Assembly (NCBI RefSeq): GCF_003594935.2
Contig: NZ_CP043342.1
Location: 248,001-312,000, forward strand
Origin: Enterobacter huaxiensis
Lineage (GTDB): Bacteria > Pseudomonadota > Gammaproteobacteria > Enterobacterales > Enterobacteriaceae
Direction of reading: 5' to 3'
DNA: 64,000 nt
Shown: piece after piece, positions 8,839 to 17,889 of the stretch
Layout: each line of letters opens with the position of its first letter
How positions within the stretch are numbered: position 1 is the first letter of the stretch
Notes under the pieces: model-generated
Databases searched by the model: none
Seen by the model: only the letters and a program-made list of their open reading frames with translations
What the model was told of the DNA's origin: nothing
Position numbers and translations under genes: made by a program

Positions 8839-9738
8839 CTAGTCCACGTAGGCTTTTGTGAGATCGGTTAGCCACTCCATGAACAGATGCACGCGGCGGG
8901 AGAGGTTACGACGGTGCGGGTAAATCAGTGAAACGGGCATCGGTTCAGCCCGATACTGCGGCAAAATTTCGGCGAGCTTTTTCGCGCGCAGGGAATCGCG
9001 CACGCCAACGCGCGGCACCTGAATAATGCCCAACCCCGCGATACACGCTGCATGGTAGGTCTCCGTACTGTTGACCGTTAATACCCCACCCGTTTTGACC
9101 CACTGCGTCGCGCTGCCGTTGTAGAACTCGAACCCCTGCGGACGTGAACCAAGGCTGGCCGCGTAGTGAATGACCGCGTGGGACGCCAGATCCTCCAGCG
9201 TTTCCGGATAACCAAACCGCGTCAGATAGTCCGGGCTGGCGCAGTTTATCACCGACAGCTTACCCAGCGGACGCGCGATAAGCCCGGAGTCCTTCAGGGT
9301 GCCGACGCGCACCACGCAGTCAAATCCTTCGCGAATGACGTCGACCAGGCGGTCGCTGCTGCTCAATTCAAGTTCAATACCGGGATACTGCTGCAGAAAG
9401 GCGGGCAGTTTTGGGATGACTAAATTTCGCGCAACGCCGACCGGCATATCAACGCGCAGCCGTCCGCTGATGCTGGAGGGGTCATGCTGGAACATGCCGT
9501 CCAGCTCGTCGAGGTTAGTTAGCAGATCTTTTGCCCGTTCGTAATAGACCATCCCATCCTGCGTAAGGCTGACGCGACGCGTAGTGCGGTGCAATAGCTG
9601 GGTGCCGAGCTGGTTTTCCAGCGCCTGGATCTGCCGTGACACGCTGCCCTTAGGCAGGCTCAGCGTTTCTGCCGCACGAGAGAAACTCTCCAGTTCAGCG
9701 ACGCGAATGAAAAGCTGCATTGCGTGAATTTTATCCAT
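8839..9738 (-). CDS. LysR-family transcriptional regulator
   Basis: This 299-residue regulator has the N-terminal winged helix-turn-helix of LysR proteins (residues ~1-60, MDKIHAMQLFIRVAELESF, then PKGSVSRQIQALE) and a C-terminal periplasmic-binding-like effector domain. The DNA-binding part resembles the CrgA/AaeR-type subgroup. It is divergent from the short-chain dehydrogenase at 9858, which is its most likely target, and an inverted repeat TGTTT-N6-AAACA lies between them. There is no counterpart at this place in E. coli. Effector unknown. Confidence 0.88.
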   Translation of the reverse strand: MDKIHAMQLFIRVAELESFSRAAETLSLPKGSVSRQIQALENQLGTQLLHRTTRRVSLTQDGMVYYERAKDLLTNLDELDGMFQHDPSSISGRLRVDMPVGVARNLVIPKLPAFLQQYPGIELELSSSDRLVDVIREGFDCVVRVGTLKDSGLIARPLGKLSVINCASPDYLTRFGYPETLEDLASHAVIHYAASLGSRPQGFEFYNGSATQWVKTGGVLTVNSTETYHAACIAGLGIIQVPRVGVRDSLRAKKLAEILPQYRAEPMPVSLIYPHRRNLSRRVHLFMEWLTDLTKAYVD

Positions 9739-9754
9739 AGGCGTGGCTCATTAT

Positions 9755-9770
9755 TGTTTGAAATGAAACA
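9755..9770. promoter_or_regulatory. Candidate LysR operator between the LysR gene and the SDR
   Basis: TGTTT-GAAATG-AAACA is a 16-base inverted repeat in the divergent intergenic region, 17 bases before the regulator start. Position and symmetry fit autoregulation and control of the SDR; no binding evidence exists in the sequence itself. Confidence 0.4.
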
Positions 9771-9857
9771 GTGAAGCGTTGGTGGCTATCTTTATTGATC
9801 TTCTATCACCTAATAAGCTCTTTCTCAATCTTCATTACAGCCGGAACGAGGTTTCTT

Positions 9858-10616
9858 ATGTCTGAACGTATTGCATTGGTAACAGGCGGTAGCCGTGGCC
9901 TGGGTAAAAACGCGGTTTTGAAGCTGGCAGCAGAGGGGACAGGCATCATCCTGACCTATAACAGCAGCCGGCAGGAAGCGCTTGACGTTGTGCGCGAAAT
10001 TGAGGCGAAAGGGGTTAAAGCGGCGGCATTACAGCTTAACGTCGGCGATATCACCGGTTTCGAGCGATTTGCCGAAAGCGTGCAGGAAACGTTGAAGACG
10101 CTCTGGCAGCGCGACGCCTTCGACTATTTATTGAACAACGCCGGGACGGGTTTGTACGCCCCGTTTAGCGAGACGACGGAAGCGCAGTTTGACGACGCAA
10201 TGAACGTCCATTTCAAAGGGCCGTTCTTCCTGACGCAGCGCCTGCTGCCGTTGTTGAATGACGGTGGGCGGATCCTGAACGTCTCCAGCGGCCTGGCCCG
10301 ATTTACGCAGCCAGGCTCCGGTACCTACGCGGCGATGAAGGGGGCGATGGAGGTCCTTACGCGTTACCAGGCGAAGGAGCTGGGCGCGCGCGGCATTTCC
10401 GTGAATATCATCGCGCCCGGTGCCATTGAAACCGATTTTGGCGGGGGGCGCGTGCGCGACAATGCCGAGCTTAATAAGACGCTGGCGTCGCAAACCGCGC
10501 TGGGGCGGGTTGGCCTTCCGGACGATATTGGCGATGCCGTCGCGGCGTTGTTCAGCGACAAACTGGCGTGGATGACGGCGCAACGTATTGAAGTTTCGGG
10601 CGGTATGTTCCTGTAG
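9858..10616 (+). CDS. Short-chain dehydrogenase/reductase (classical SDR)
   Basis: This is a 252-residue NAD(P)-dependent oxidoreductase of the classical SDR family. The nucleotide-binding TGGSRGLG is at residues 9-16, NNAG at 93-96, and the catalytic triad is S144 (in NVSSG), Y157 and K161 (YAAMK). The Arg in GGSRGLG and the neutral residue after strand 2 suggest NADP(H) preference (inference). The frame opens 29 codons earlier, but ATG 9858 has a GAGG box 7 bases upstream and gives the normal SDR N terminus. Substrate is unknown. The divergent LysR gene probably controls it. Confidence 0.9.
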   Translation: MSERIALVTGGSRGLGKNAVLKLAAEGTGIILTYNSSRQEALDVVREIEAKGVKAAALQLNVGDITGFERFAESVQETLKTLWQRDAFDYLLNNAGTGLYAPFSETTEAQFDDAMNVHFKGPFFLTQRLLPLLNDGGRILNVSSGLARFTQPGSGTYAAMKGAMEVLTRYQAKELGARGISVNIIAPGAIETDFGGGRVRDNAELNKTLASQTALGRVGLPDDIGDAVAALFSDKLAWMTAQRIEVSGGMFL

Positions 10617-10789
10617 TACAGGCAGGTGAGGGGAGGGAGCCCCTTAAGGATATCCTCAAACTGAATGTATCCAAATCCTGGCAGATATGTATTTAGCGGC
10701 GTGATTTGTAACGTCCCCATTCATTGAGTTTTTTCTCAAAAAGGGCCTCTGTAGAATCCCTCCTCGCTATTCTCAGAAGGAGAGAAACG

Positions 10790-11392
10790 ATGCGAGTAAT
10801 CATGTTTGACAGGCAGTCAAAATTTATTCATGGAGCGAAACAAAGTTTGCCGAAGTTAATTCCAGAAATAATATTGACCGGGGCCCGTCAGGCAGATGAA
10901 TTATGGGCGCAGTTGTCCGCATCGCCAGCGGCTATAGTCATGATTGACGGAAGCGTAATTCAGCGTGAGGGCATCGCGTTTCTTGAAAGCATTATCATTC
11001 GCTTTCCGGCGGTCCGCGTAATCATGATGCTGGCGTTGAAAGAGGCCATATGGCGCGAGCAGGTACTCCAGCGTAACGTAATGGCCATCGTGCCGCGCAA
11101 TGCGAACCACGAACGGTTTGCCGCCGTGCTGGGCTCCGTCTCCAGGGGGATGATCTGTTATCCCGGCGAATGGCTGAACGAACCGCCGTCAGCGAAGGCG
11201 AAGGTGTCCTTAAGCGAACGCCAGCGTGAAGTGCTGAAATTACTGGCCGCGGGCGAATCCAACAAAGAGATCGGGCGTAACCTCAACATTAGCGCAGCCA
11301 CGGTGAAAGCGCATCTGGAAACGCTTTTCCGCCGGCTGGATGTTAAAAACCGAACGCAGGCCGCCACGTATTACACCCGTTCGACGGCCTGA
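10790..11392 (+). CDS. LuxR/FixJ-type response regulator-like transcription factor
   Basis: This is a 200-residue protein with a C-terminal LuxR helix-turn-helix (about residues 143-195; LSERQREVLKLLAAGESNKE followed by ATVKAHLETLFRRL). The N-terminal ~120 residues look like a receiver fold (MRVIMFDRQSKF, then a hydrophobic strand AAIVMIDGS), but I do not see the full acidic pocket and phosphorylation Asp of a two-component receiver, so it may be an atypical or pseudo-receiver. ATG 10790 is chosen because AGAAGGAGA lies 7-8 bases before it; an upstream ATG at 10724 lacks such a site. No histidine kinase is adjacent. It faces the lysozyme-like gene and overlaps it by 22 bases at the 3' ends. 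Confidence 0.85.
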   Translation: MRVIMFDRQSKFIHGAKQSLPKLIPEIILTGARQADELWAQLSASPAAIVMIDGSVIQREGIAFLESIIIRFPAVRVIMMLALKEAIWREQVLQRNVMAIVPRNANHERFAAVLGSVSRGMICYPGEWLNEPPSAKAKVSLSERQREVLKLLAAGESNKEIGRNLNISAATVKAHLETLFRRLDVKNRTQAATYYTRSTA

Positions 11393-11709
11393 AGCATTTC
11401 TGTTGCCAGAGCGGGAATCATCCCGAAGCTGAATATCATCATCACCAGCGCGTCATGCTGCCGTTGGGTTAATGAGCGTGTAATATTTTCCATCAGCAGC
11501 GTCTCGCATAATTGCAGATCGTCATGCAGCAAATATTCGGCCTGTATGGGCGTGATAAGGCCGCGTGAATTCTCCCACTGGCGGATGACGTGGCCATATC
11601 CAATTACCCAAATCCCCTGTTCGTCACGATATTTTTCCAGGGAAAGGCCGTGCTGTTTTTTTATTAACGCGATGGCGGCAGAAGATATCTTGAGCGCATT
11701 ACCTTTCAT
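11371..11709 (-). CDS. Lysozyme-like (GH24 fold) protein without catalytic residues
   Basis: This 112-residue protein resembles the N-terminal two thirds of phage-type lysozymes (GH24): ALIKKQHGLSLEKYRDEQG, then WVIGYGHV, then SLTQRQHDALVMMIFSFG. The catalytic triad of T4 lysozyme (Glu11, Asp20, Thr26) maps to H20, D29 and V35, so Glu and Thr are lost and muramidase activity is not expected. It is shorter than the usual 145-165 residues and lacks the C-terminal lobe. It has no signal peptide and no holin or spanin neighbour. It may be a peptidoglycan- or protein-binding adaptor or a decayed phage gene. It is convergent with the LuxR gene. Confidence 0.75.
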   Translation of the reverse strand: MKGNALKISSAAIALIKKQHGLSLEKYRDEQGIWVIGYGHVIRQWENSRGLITPIQAEYLLHDDLQLCETLLMENITRSLTQRQHDALVMMIFSFGMIPALATEMLQAVERV

Positions 11710-11780
11710 ATTCGTTTCCTCTTAATGGCGACACTGTAGAGGAAACGAAGCGCGAGAAGTATCCGCCAAATGGCTATTAT

Positions 11781-12320
11781 TCAGCGGCTATCGCCACGGA
11801 ATTCCTGTTTCAACAATCCAAACAACCAGTCGTTATGCCAGCGCCCGGCAAGGTAATAACTCTCGCGCAGTTCGCCTTCCAGCTGAAAACCGGCTTTTTC
11901 CAGCAGGCGTTTTGAGGCGATATTGCCCGCCGTAACGGTGGCGGTCAGCCTGCGGATGTTGCCCTGCGTAAACGCGAATTCACACAGCGCCCGCAGTGAT
12001 TCGTAGCCGTATCCTTTTCCCTGTGCCGTGGGCGCAAACAGAAAACCCACTTCGGCACAGTCCTCTTCACGATGGACATAGCCCGTGACGCCGAGCGGTG
12101 TCTGCGTGGACGTTTCGCGCACGACAAGGCAGAGCCAGTGCGCGCTGCCCGGCTTCCACGGCGGCAGGCGGGAATCGAAGGCTTCCCGGACAGCCGCAGC
12201 GGGGCGGCCTTCCGCGACAAAGCGCATGACGTCAGGATCTTGCTGTAGCATCAGAAAAAACGGCCAGTCCTGCGCCTGCAGCGGCGAGCAGGTGAGACGT
12301 TCGGTAGTCAGGGTGGGCAT
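11781..12320 (-). CDS. GNAT N-acetyltransferase (RimJ/RimL-like)
   Basis: This is a 179-residue protein of the Acetyltransf_3 type. It starts PTLTTERLTCSPLQAQD, the characteristic N terminus of RimJ/RimL/SpeG-like enzymes. The acetyl-CoA loop appears as APTAQGKGYGYESLRALCEFAF (Q/RxxGxG/A pattern, about residues 92-113), followed by NIASKRLLEKAGFQLEGELRES, the conserved C-terminal half. Predicted to transfer acetyl from acetyl-CoA to an amine; acceptor unknown. It stands alone between the lysozyme-like gene and the HEPN-like gene. Confidence 0.88.
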   Translation of the reverse strand: MPTLTTERLTCSPLQAQDWPFFLMLQQDPDVMRFVAEGRPAAAVREAFDSRLPPWKPGSAHWLCLVVRETSTQTPLGVTGYVHREEDCAEVGFLFAPTAQGKGYGYESLRALCEFAFTQGNIRRLTATVTAGNIASKRLLEKAGFQLEGELRESYYLAGRWHNDWLFGLLKQEFRGDSR

Positions 12321-12468
12321 TCAGATTCTCCTGAGGCATTTTAAATGATTATAAGGTTGTCACTTTATTTCAACAGAAAGTCAGGTATGTTTAACACCGT
12401 ATAAATAAAAAGAAAAATGGCCGCCGCATGCCAGGCCCGGATGTTTTCGTTGTCTCTGAAGGAAAACA

Positions 12469-14058
12469 ATGACTCTCAGCACATCACACCCTATCCGCGA
12501 ACAGTTTGAACGCTGTCTGGCGGTGATACGGCAGGCCTCTGTCGAAATTCTGCTTCTCCTGAATGTGCATGTTTCTGAAGGAAAAGATCCTCGCTGGTTC
12601 CTGGAACAGCTCGACACCGCCCGCCTGGGCCTGGGCGGATGGGGGGCGGTTGCGAAACAGCTCAACCTGAATGATGCTGAAATGTCGGAATTTACGCTGC
12701 AGCTGCGCCTGCTACAGCAGCGCGTTCCGCAGTATGAAAGCGGGCAGGATGTGACTGAAAACCAGCGCATTGTGGCGGTGCGTTTTGTGACCGCGCTGGA
12801 ACACCTTCGTCTGCAGCAGCCTCTCCTGACATACAGCACCGATCTGGCGCCCGGAAGCGATGCGCAACAGCAGCAGGCGCACAAACAGGTTAGGGCGATT
12901 GAGCTGATGATAAAAGGGCTGATCCAGCAGGCATGGCCCGATCAGGTGCGGCTGAATAACCATCTTAAGACCTTGTTTAACGCCGATCGCGTGCGTCGCT
13001 GGCTCAAGCTTGGCGACATCAACGACGTTTTGAGCGGGATGATGTTCAGCGAGCTGGCTCAGCTGCTGGTGGATAAAAAAGAGTTTAGCCGTTACTACGC
13101 GTCGCTGTTCAGCGACCCCACGATGCTGACGCTGCTGGTTGAGCCGCGCAAAACCCTGCAAACCTTCCTCGATGACATCCGGCAAATCCGTAACTGCATC
13201 ACCGTGCAGCAGTCGCTCAGCTCGGCGCAGCTTATGCTGCTGGATGGCTACTATGCGCAGATCGCCCGGCCGGTTCAGCGCGCGTTTGAAGAGGGGCGGA
13301 CCCGCATCAACCCGGCGGGGCTGCTGTCCGTCGATGCCAGCGAGCTCCACGACTTCTGGGAAAAGGCGCAGAAAATGGACCGCGTGACCGGCGGCGATCT
13401 GTTTGAGGTGCGTGACACCATTGAAAAGCCGACGCAGCGTGCGCCGCGAACGCCCGAGCAGCGCGAGCAGATCATCTCGGGCGTGCTGTGGGGGGCGGTG
13501 GGCGTCATGGTCATCGCGATTGTGGCGGGGGGATTCTGGCTGGTGACCAGCGGTAAACCTCAGCCTGCGGCCGTTAATGCCGCAGAAACGCCTCCACCGC
13601 AGGAGATGCGCGAAATGCCTTCCTCGCGCGAGACGCTCACGAAAGCGGGGGTGACCTGGGACGAGAACAACTTCCGTTCTGCCATCAACCGGAATGACAC
13701 CCGCGTGGCGCTGCTTTTTTTACAGGGCGGCATGGACTGGAAGCTGTCCTGGACGGAAGAGGCGATGGCAGCAGGCCACGACGACGTGCTGGAGCTGATG
13801 CTGCGCTATCGAAACAACATGACGGAAGAGAAGCCGTGCCGTCGCTTTATCAACACGCTCAGCCACGCGATGGCGAACGGTGGGTCCCTGACATCGATGC
13901 GCAAACAGTATCTGCAAGCGTTTTGCACAGTTCCCGCGGTGGTAAAACGGCAGCAGCACGATGCCGATATGGCAACGCGCCGCGCCAAATCGCAGCCTGA
14001 TGCGGCCACAAAAAAATGGCAGTCCATTCAGACCGCCATTTATGAGGTGATTCGCTAA
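12469..14058 (+). CDS. STY4199-like HEPN-domain membrane protein with ankyrin-like tail
   Basis: This 529-residue protein resembles the enterobacterial STY4199 family annotated as HEPN-domain proteins (recalled family, not searched). Residues 1-120 and 140-330 are helical, with a HEPN-like region around 235-280 where IRQIRNCI occurs; the His expected in an active Rx4-6H ribonuclease motif is not present. One transmembrane helix spans about 336-360 (IISGVLWGAVGVMVIAIVAG). Beyond it, residues 398-450 have ankyrin-like spacing (RNDTRVALLFLQGGMD, then AAGHDDVLELMLRYR). The large N-terminal part is probably cytoplasmic. The function is unknown. The gene is convergent with treF and followed by a palindromic repeat. 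Confidence 0.7.
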   Translation: MTLSTSHPIREQFERCLAVIRQASVEILLLLNVHVSEGKDPRWFLEQLDTARLGLGGWGAVAKQLNLNDAEMSEFTLQLRLLQQRVPQYESGQDVTENQRIVAVRFVTALEHLRLQQPLLTYSTDLAPGSDAQQQQAHKQVRAIELMIKGLIQQAWPDQVRLNNHLKTLFNADRVRRWLKLGDINDVLSGMMFSELAQLLVDKKEFSRYYASLFSDPTMLTLLVEPRKTLQTFLDDIRQIRNCITVQQSLSSAQLMLLDGYYAQIARPVQRAFEEGRTRINPAGLLSVDASELHDFWEKAQKMDRVTGGDLFEVRDTIEKPTQRAPRTPEQREQIISGVLWGAVGVMVIAIVAGGFWLVTSGKPQPAAVNAAETPPPQEMREMPSSRETLTKAGVTWDENNFRSAINRNDTRVALLFLQGGMDWKLSWTEEAMAAGHDDVLELMLRYRNNMTEEKPCRRFINTLSHAMANGGSLTSMRKQYLQAFCTVPAVVKRQQHDADMATRRAKSQPDAATKKWQSIQTAIYEVIR

Positions 14059-14062
14059 TCTT

Positions 14063-14098
14063 TTCCCCACTTCCTGTGGGAGAGGGCTGGGGTGAGGG
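14063..14098. repeat. CCCTCTCCC-type palindromic repeat
   Basis: This single copy of the family seen at 1951 has a CCCCAC/GTGGG tip and the tail AGAGGGCTGGGGTGAGG. It lies between the convergent HEPN-like gene and treF and could end both transcripts. Confidence 0.8.
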
Positions 14099-14116
14099 CA
14101 TCAGTCCGCACTGAAC

Positions 14117-15766
14117 TTAAGGTTCACCATACAGCCCAATCAGCCGCCGCACCACGCCGTTCGTCCAGCCGAAGCCATCCTGCAGCGGGTACTCACCCCC
14201 GCCACCCTCGCGCGGCGTGCTGCTGGCGATGTGGTACTTCTCAATCAGCTTGTGGTGCGTTTTGTAGAAATGATTAACCGTCTGCAGCCAGCTCCAGGCG
14301 ATTTCATCCCCCAGCGAGTCGTTGCCGTACTGTTTGAACCCCTGGATCGCCATCCACTGCAGCGGCGCCCAGCCGTTGGGCTTATCCCACTGCTCGCCGG
14401 TTTCGTACTCGGTCGCCAGGATCCCGCCCGGCGTAAGAAGGCGCGCTTTGACGGCATCCGACAGGCGCTCGGCCTGCTCGTGGGTCGCCATGCCCACATA
14501 CAGCGGCACAATGCTGGCGGCAGAGAACAACCCCATCTCTTCACGCCGCCAGTCGTAGTCGCGGTAACAGCCGCTTTCTTCGTCCCAGAGATAGCGGTTC
14601 ACGGCCGCGCGGCGGTCGTTAGCTTTCTGGCGGAACAGCTCGGCGGTCTCTTTATCCCCTTTGGACGCCGAAATATTGGCGATGGCGCTTTCCAGCTTGA
14701 ACAGGAAGGCGTTCAGGTCGATGGGGATAAACTGCGTTGTCCGAATGCTCGCCAGCCGCGACGGATCGCGCAGCCAGCGGGAGGAGTAATCCCAGCCTGA
14801 TGCGGCCCCGGCGCGCAGGTCGCGATACACTTCATTTGGCGGTCGGCCGGAATGGCGGGCCGTTTCCACGTCCTCAATCCAGGATTCGTCGCGCGGCGTA
14901 TCACGGTCGTCCCAGTAGCGGTTGAGCAATGAGCCGTCCGGCATGCGCACGGCGCTACGGTAGGCCTGGTTGAGCAGCAGCGACTCCGCGCCGTCCATCC
15001 AGAAGGCGTACTCCATTTTCAGGTGGTCCAGATAGCGTTTCGCACCTCTTACGCCATCTTCTTCAAACAGCTCCACCATCAGGGCAAAGACCGGCGGCTG
15101 CGAGCGGCTGAGGTAATAGGTGCGGTTGCCGTTCGGGATATGCCCGTAGCGCTCAATCAGCCAGGCAAAGTTATCCGCCATGCATTTCAGCAGATCGTTT
15201 CGGCCACTCTCCGCCAGCCCCAGCATGGAAAAATACGAGTCCCAGTAGTAGGTTTCGCTGAATCGTCCGCCGGGGACAATATAGGCCTGCGGCAGCGCCA
15301 GCAGCGATGACCAGGGAATATGGTCCTGCGGCTCGCGGGTCAGTACCGGCCACAGGTTATCAATATGCTCTTTCAGGGAGAGGCCGGGGTCAGAGACGTA
15401 TTCCGTGCCGTAGGATTCGGGCAGCCAGAAATGGTTCTCCACAAAGCGCGCCAGGTCGAAGTCGCGATGGCGACGCACCTTGCGGTAGCGGATCAGGATA
15501 TCCAGCGGATCCATCTTCGGCGCGCAGTCGGGAAACGTTTTGCTGTCCGCAAACAGCCGCGACGACTGCACGTGCTCAAACAGCTCAAGGTAGCGATCTG
15601 CGGGCGTCAGGGCGTCCGACGCGGGCAGCCCCTCAATCATTTCCGGTTCCGGCTCCGCCTCGATCATCTCATCCAGTTTCAACTCGCAGGGATCGGTCTC
15701 GTAGCGCAGCTCTTCTGCAATCTCGAACTCGATGTTCTCGGCAGCCTGTAGTTTCTGGTTGAACAT
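14117..15766 (-). CDS. treF: Cytoplasmic trehalase
   Basis: TreF hydrolyses trehalose to two glucose molecules in the cytoplasm (GH37). The 549-residue length equals that of E. coli TreF and there is no signal peptide, which separates it from periplasmic TreA. Both trehalase signatures are intact: [15 protein letters not shown] (about residues 167-181) and [13 protein letters not shown] (about 455-467). The N-terminal ~60 residues are acidic, as in TreF. In E. coli TreF is RpoS-dependent and helps recycle trehalose when osmotic stress ends. It is convergent with the HEPN-like gene, and its promoter must lie in 15767-15900. Confidence 0.96.
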   Translation of the reverse strand: MFNQKLQAAENIEFEIAEELRYETDPCELKLDEMIEAEPEPEMIEGLPASDALTPADRYLELFEHVQSSRLFADSKTFPDCAPKMDPLDILIRYRKVRRHRDFDLARFVENHFWLPESYGTEYVSDPGLSLKEHIDNLWPVLTREPQDHIPWSSLLALPQAYIVPGGRFSETYYWDSYFSMLGLAESGRNDLLKCMADNFAWLIERYGHIPNGNRTYYLSRSQPPVFALMVELFEEDGVRGAKRYLDHLKMEYAFWMDGAESLLLNQAYRSAVRMPDGSLLNRYWDDRDTPRDESWIEDVETARHSGRPPNEVYRDLRAGAASGWDYSSRWLRDPSRLASIRTTQFIPIDLNAFLFKLESAIANISASKGDKETAELFRQKANDRRAAVNRYLWDEESGCYRDYDWRREEMGLFSAASIVPLYVGMATHEQAERLSDAVKARLLTPGGILATEYETGEQWDKPNGWAPLQWMAIQGFKQYGNDSLGDEIAWSWLQTVNHFYKTHHKLIEKYHIASSTPREGGGGEYPLQDGFGWTNGVVRRLIGLYGEP

Positions 15767-16007
15767 GGTGTTCAGGACCTCCGGTTATTGTCGTAACAAA
15801 TACGGGTTATTCCCGGTCATCTTTTAAGCGTAGACATTCGCTTCGGTTAGTGTGGTGCGAAGTGTGCGGTAGATCACGCTTTCAAAATGGATATCATTGC
15901 CCGGAAAATTATCTATCTCTTTGATTATGAATTTATTTACTCAAAATCTTTGGGAGGAGAGCAGGAATAAAATTCAGAGCATTCGGTATTCTGCGTTTGA
16001 GCAGGAA

Positions 16008-16295
16008 TTAATGCGCCTGTCGCGCATTGCCTGAAAGGCTATTGGCGGTTTGATTGGCTTTCTGGCTGGCGCCTTCGCTTTTATCCATAGCCATGCTGGC
16101 CGCTTTTTCCGCATGGGCGGCGCTATAGGCGGCCAGATGGGAAATCACGATGGCGTAAATGCTCATTAATGACACCCATAGAATGCTGTTTTTCCACCAC
16201 AGCAGGGTTGGAATAGTCAGTATCGCCCAGACAAGCGCGAGGACAAGATGCATTTTGGCCATCAGTTTAGCGGTGATCTTCATGTGCATTTTCAT
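16008..16295 (-). CDS. Small two-helix membrane protein of unknown function
   Basis: This is a 95-residue protein with two hydrophobic segments (about 17-33 VLALVWAILTIPTLLWW, and 36-56 ILWVSLMSIYAIVISHLAAY) followed by a hydrophilic, Ala/Ser/Asn/Gln-rich tail (residues 57-95). Three in-frame ATGs (16295, 16289, 16283) compete for the start; the first is given. I do not recognise the family beyond its presence in Enterobacter-like genomes. It sits between gor and treF, in the same direction as both, with its own 5' gap. A role in the envelope is only a guess. Confidence 0.65.
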   Translation of the reverse strand: MKMHMKITAKLMAKMHLVLALVWAILTIPTLLWWKNSILWVSLMSIYAIVISHLAAYSAAHAEKAASMAMDKSEGASQKANQTANSLSGNARQAH

Positions 16296-16420
16296 ATCTC
16301 TAATCTTTATTCCTATTAACAGGCAAACGCGTAGCGCTTTCTAAGATTAGTTAATTCCACCGCACCTGGCGGCTAATTTTGTTACCGTTTGTACACCCGC
16401 GAAGCTACCCGCAAAGGCAT

Positions 16421-16449
16421 AAAAAAACCGGCCAACTGGCCGGTTTTTG
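16421..16449. terminator. Bidirectional Rho-independent terminator after gor
   Basis: ACCGGCC-AACT-GGCCGGT (16427-16444) is flanked by seven A on the left and five T on the right, so it can terminate gor on the minus strand and any transcript from the left on the plus strand. Confidence 0.92.
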
Positions 16450-16465
16450 CCGAGAATCGCACGGA

Positions 16466-17818
16466 TTAGCGCATGGTCACAAACTCTTCCGCTGCGGTCG
16501 GGTGAATGGCCACGGTATTATCGAAGTCTTTCTTCGTTGCGCCCATCTTCAGCGCCACGGCGAAGCCCTGCAGGATCTCGTCCATGCCGAAGCCAATGCC
16601 GTGGATACCGACAATCTTCTCATCCGGACCCACGCAGACCAGCTTCATGCGGCACGGCTGGCGGTGCGAGGTGACAGCGGTATACATCGCGGTAAACGCC
16701 GATTTATACACTTTCACCTGGTCGTCGCCATACTGCTCGCGCGCCTGCGGCTCGGTTAAGCCGACGGTGCCGATTGGCGGGTGGCTGAATACCACGGTCG
16801 GGATCAGGCTGTAGTCCAGATGCTCGTCCGGCTTGTTGTTAAACAGGCGCTCTGAGAGACGACGGCCCGCCGCAACGGCAACCGGGGTCAGCTCAACCGC
16901 ACCGGTGTTATCGCCTACAGCGTAGATGCCCGGCACGCTGGTGTTCTGGAACTTATCGACAACGATATAGCCTTTGTCGTTGGTTTTAACGCCCGTGACG
17001 GCCAGGTTGAAGTTATCGTTCGCCGGTTCACGGCCAATCGCCCAGATCAGGCAGTCAACGGTCTGGCTGCGACCATCTTCCAGCTCAAGCGTCAGGCTGC
17101 CGTCCGCGTTTTTCACCACCGCTTTCGGCACGGCGTTTGTGTGCAGGGTTGGGCCTTCGGCGTTCATCACCTCTACCAGCGTATCGACGATCAGCGGGTC
17201 GAAGCTGCGCAGCGGCGCGTGTTTGCGCACGAAGAGGTGCGCTTCTGCGCCCAGCCCGTTAATCACGCCAGCCAGTTCCACGGCAATGTAGCCCGCGCCC
17301 ACGATGGCGACGCGCTCAGGCAGGGCAGGCAGCTCGAAGAAACCGTCGGAGTCGATGCCGTATTCCGCACCTGGAATATTAGGGTGGCTCGGACGACCGC
17401 CGGTGGCGATCAGGATGTGATCGGCGGTGATCGTCTCGCCGTTTACTTCGATCGTTTTCGCATCAACAAAGCGGGCGAAACCGCGGATTACGTCGACGTT
17501 ATTTTTGCCCAGCACGTTGTCGTACGAGGTGTGAATACGGTCGATGTAGGCGGTACGGCTGGCAATCAGCTTGTCCCAGTCAAAGTGGTTGATGGTGGTG
17601 TCAAAGCCGTAGTCCGGGCCATACATATGGATAGCTTCACGAATCTGTGCCGCATGCCACATCACTTTTTTCGGTACACAACCCACGTTCACGCAGGTGC
17701 CGCCCAGCGCTTTGGCTTCAATCAGCGCACACTTCTGGCCGTACATGGCCGCACGGTTGATGGAGGCGATGCCGCCGCTGCCGCCGCCGATTGCGATGTA
17801 GTCATAATGCTTAGTCAT
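16466..17818 (-). CDS. gor: Glutathione reductase
   Basis: Gor reduces glutathione disulfide with NADPH and keeps the cytoplasmic GSH pool reduced. The 450-residue flavoprotein matches E. coli in length. It has the FAD-binding [14 protein letters not shown] near the N terminus, the redox disulfide [13 protein letters not shown] (Cys42/Cys47), the NADPH-binding [12 protein letters not shown] with downstream Arg residues, and the C-terminal dimer-interface His439 in [12 protein letters not shown] that acts as the acid/base catalyst of the partner subunit. Followed by a strong terminator. It is divergent in order from nothing; rlmJ lies upstream in the same direction. Confidence 0.97.
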   Translation of the reverse strand: MTKHYDYIAIGGGSGGIASINRAAMYGQKCALIEAKALGGTCVNVGCVPKKVMWHAAQIREAIHMYGPDYGFDTTINHFDWDKLIASRTAYIDRIHTSYDNVLGKNNVDVIRGFARFVDAKTIEVNGETITADHILIATGGRPSHPNIPGAEYGIDSDGFFELPALPERVAIVGAGYIAVELAGVINGLGAEAHLFVRKHAPLRSFDPLIVDTLVEVMNAEGPTLHTNAVPKAVVKNADGSLTLELEDGRSQTVDCLIWAIGREPANDNFNLAVTGVKTNDKGYIVVDKFQNTSVPGIYAVGDNTGAVELTPVAVAAGRRLSERLFNNKPDEHLDYSLIPTVVFSHPPIGTVGLTEPQAREQYGDDQVKVYKSAFTAMYTAVTSHRQPCRMKLVCVGPDEKIVGIHGIGFGMDEILQGFAVALKMGATKKDFDNTVAIHPTAAEEFVTMR

Positions 17819-17889
17819 AGCTTTTGTCCTTAATCGTGAATTGCCGCGATTGTATACCTGAAATCAATAGGTTCCACCAATGCCTGCGA

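Noticed and set aside
11371..11709. Prophage lysis cassette
   Set aside because: No holin, spanin, integrase, tail or capsid gene nearby, and the lysozyme-like protein lacks catalytic residues.
12469..14058. Two-gene HEPN/MNT toxin-antitoxin system
   Set aside because: No small nucleotidyltransferase or antitoxin lies next to the gene; neighbours are a GNAT gene and trehalase in the opposite direction.
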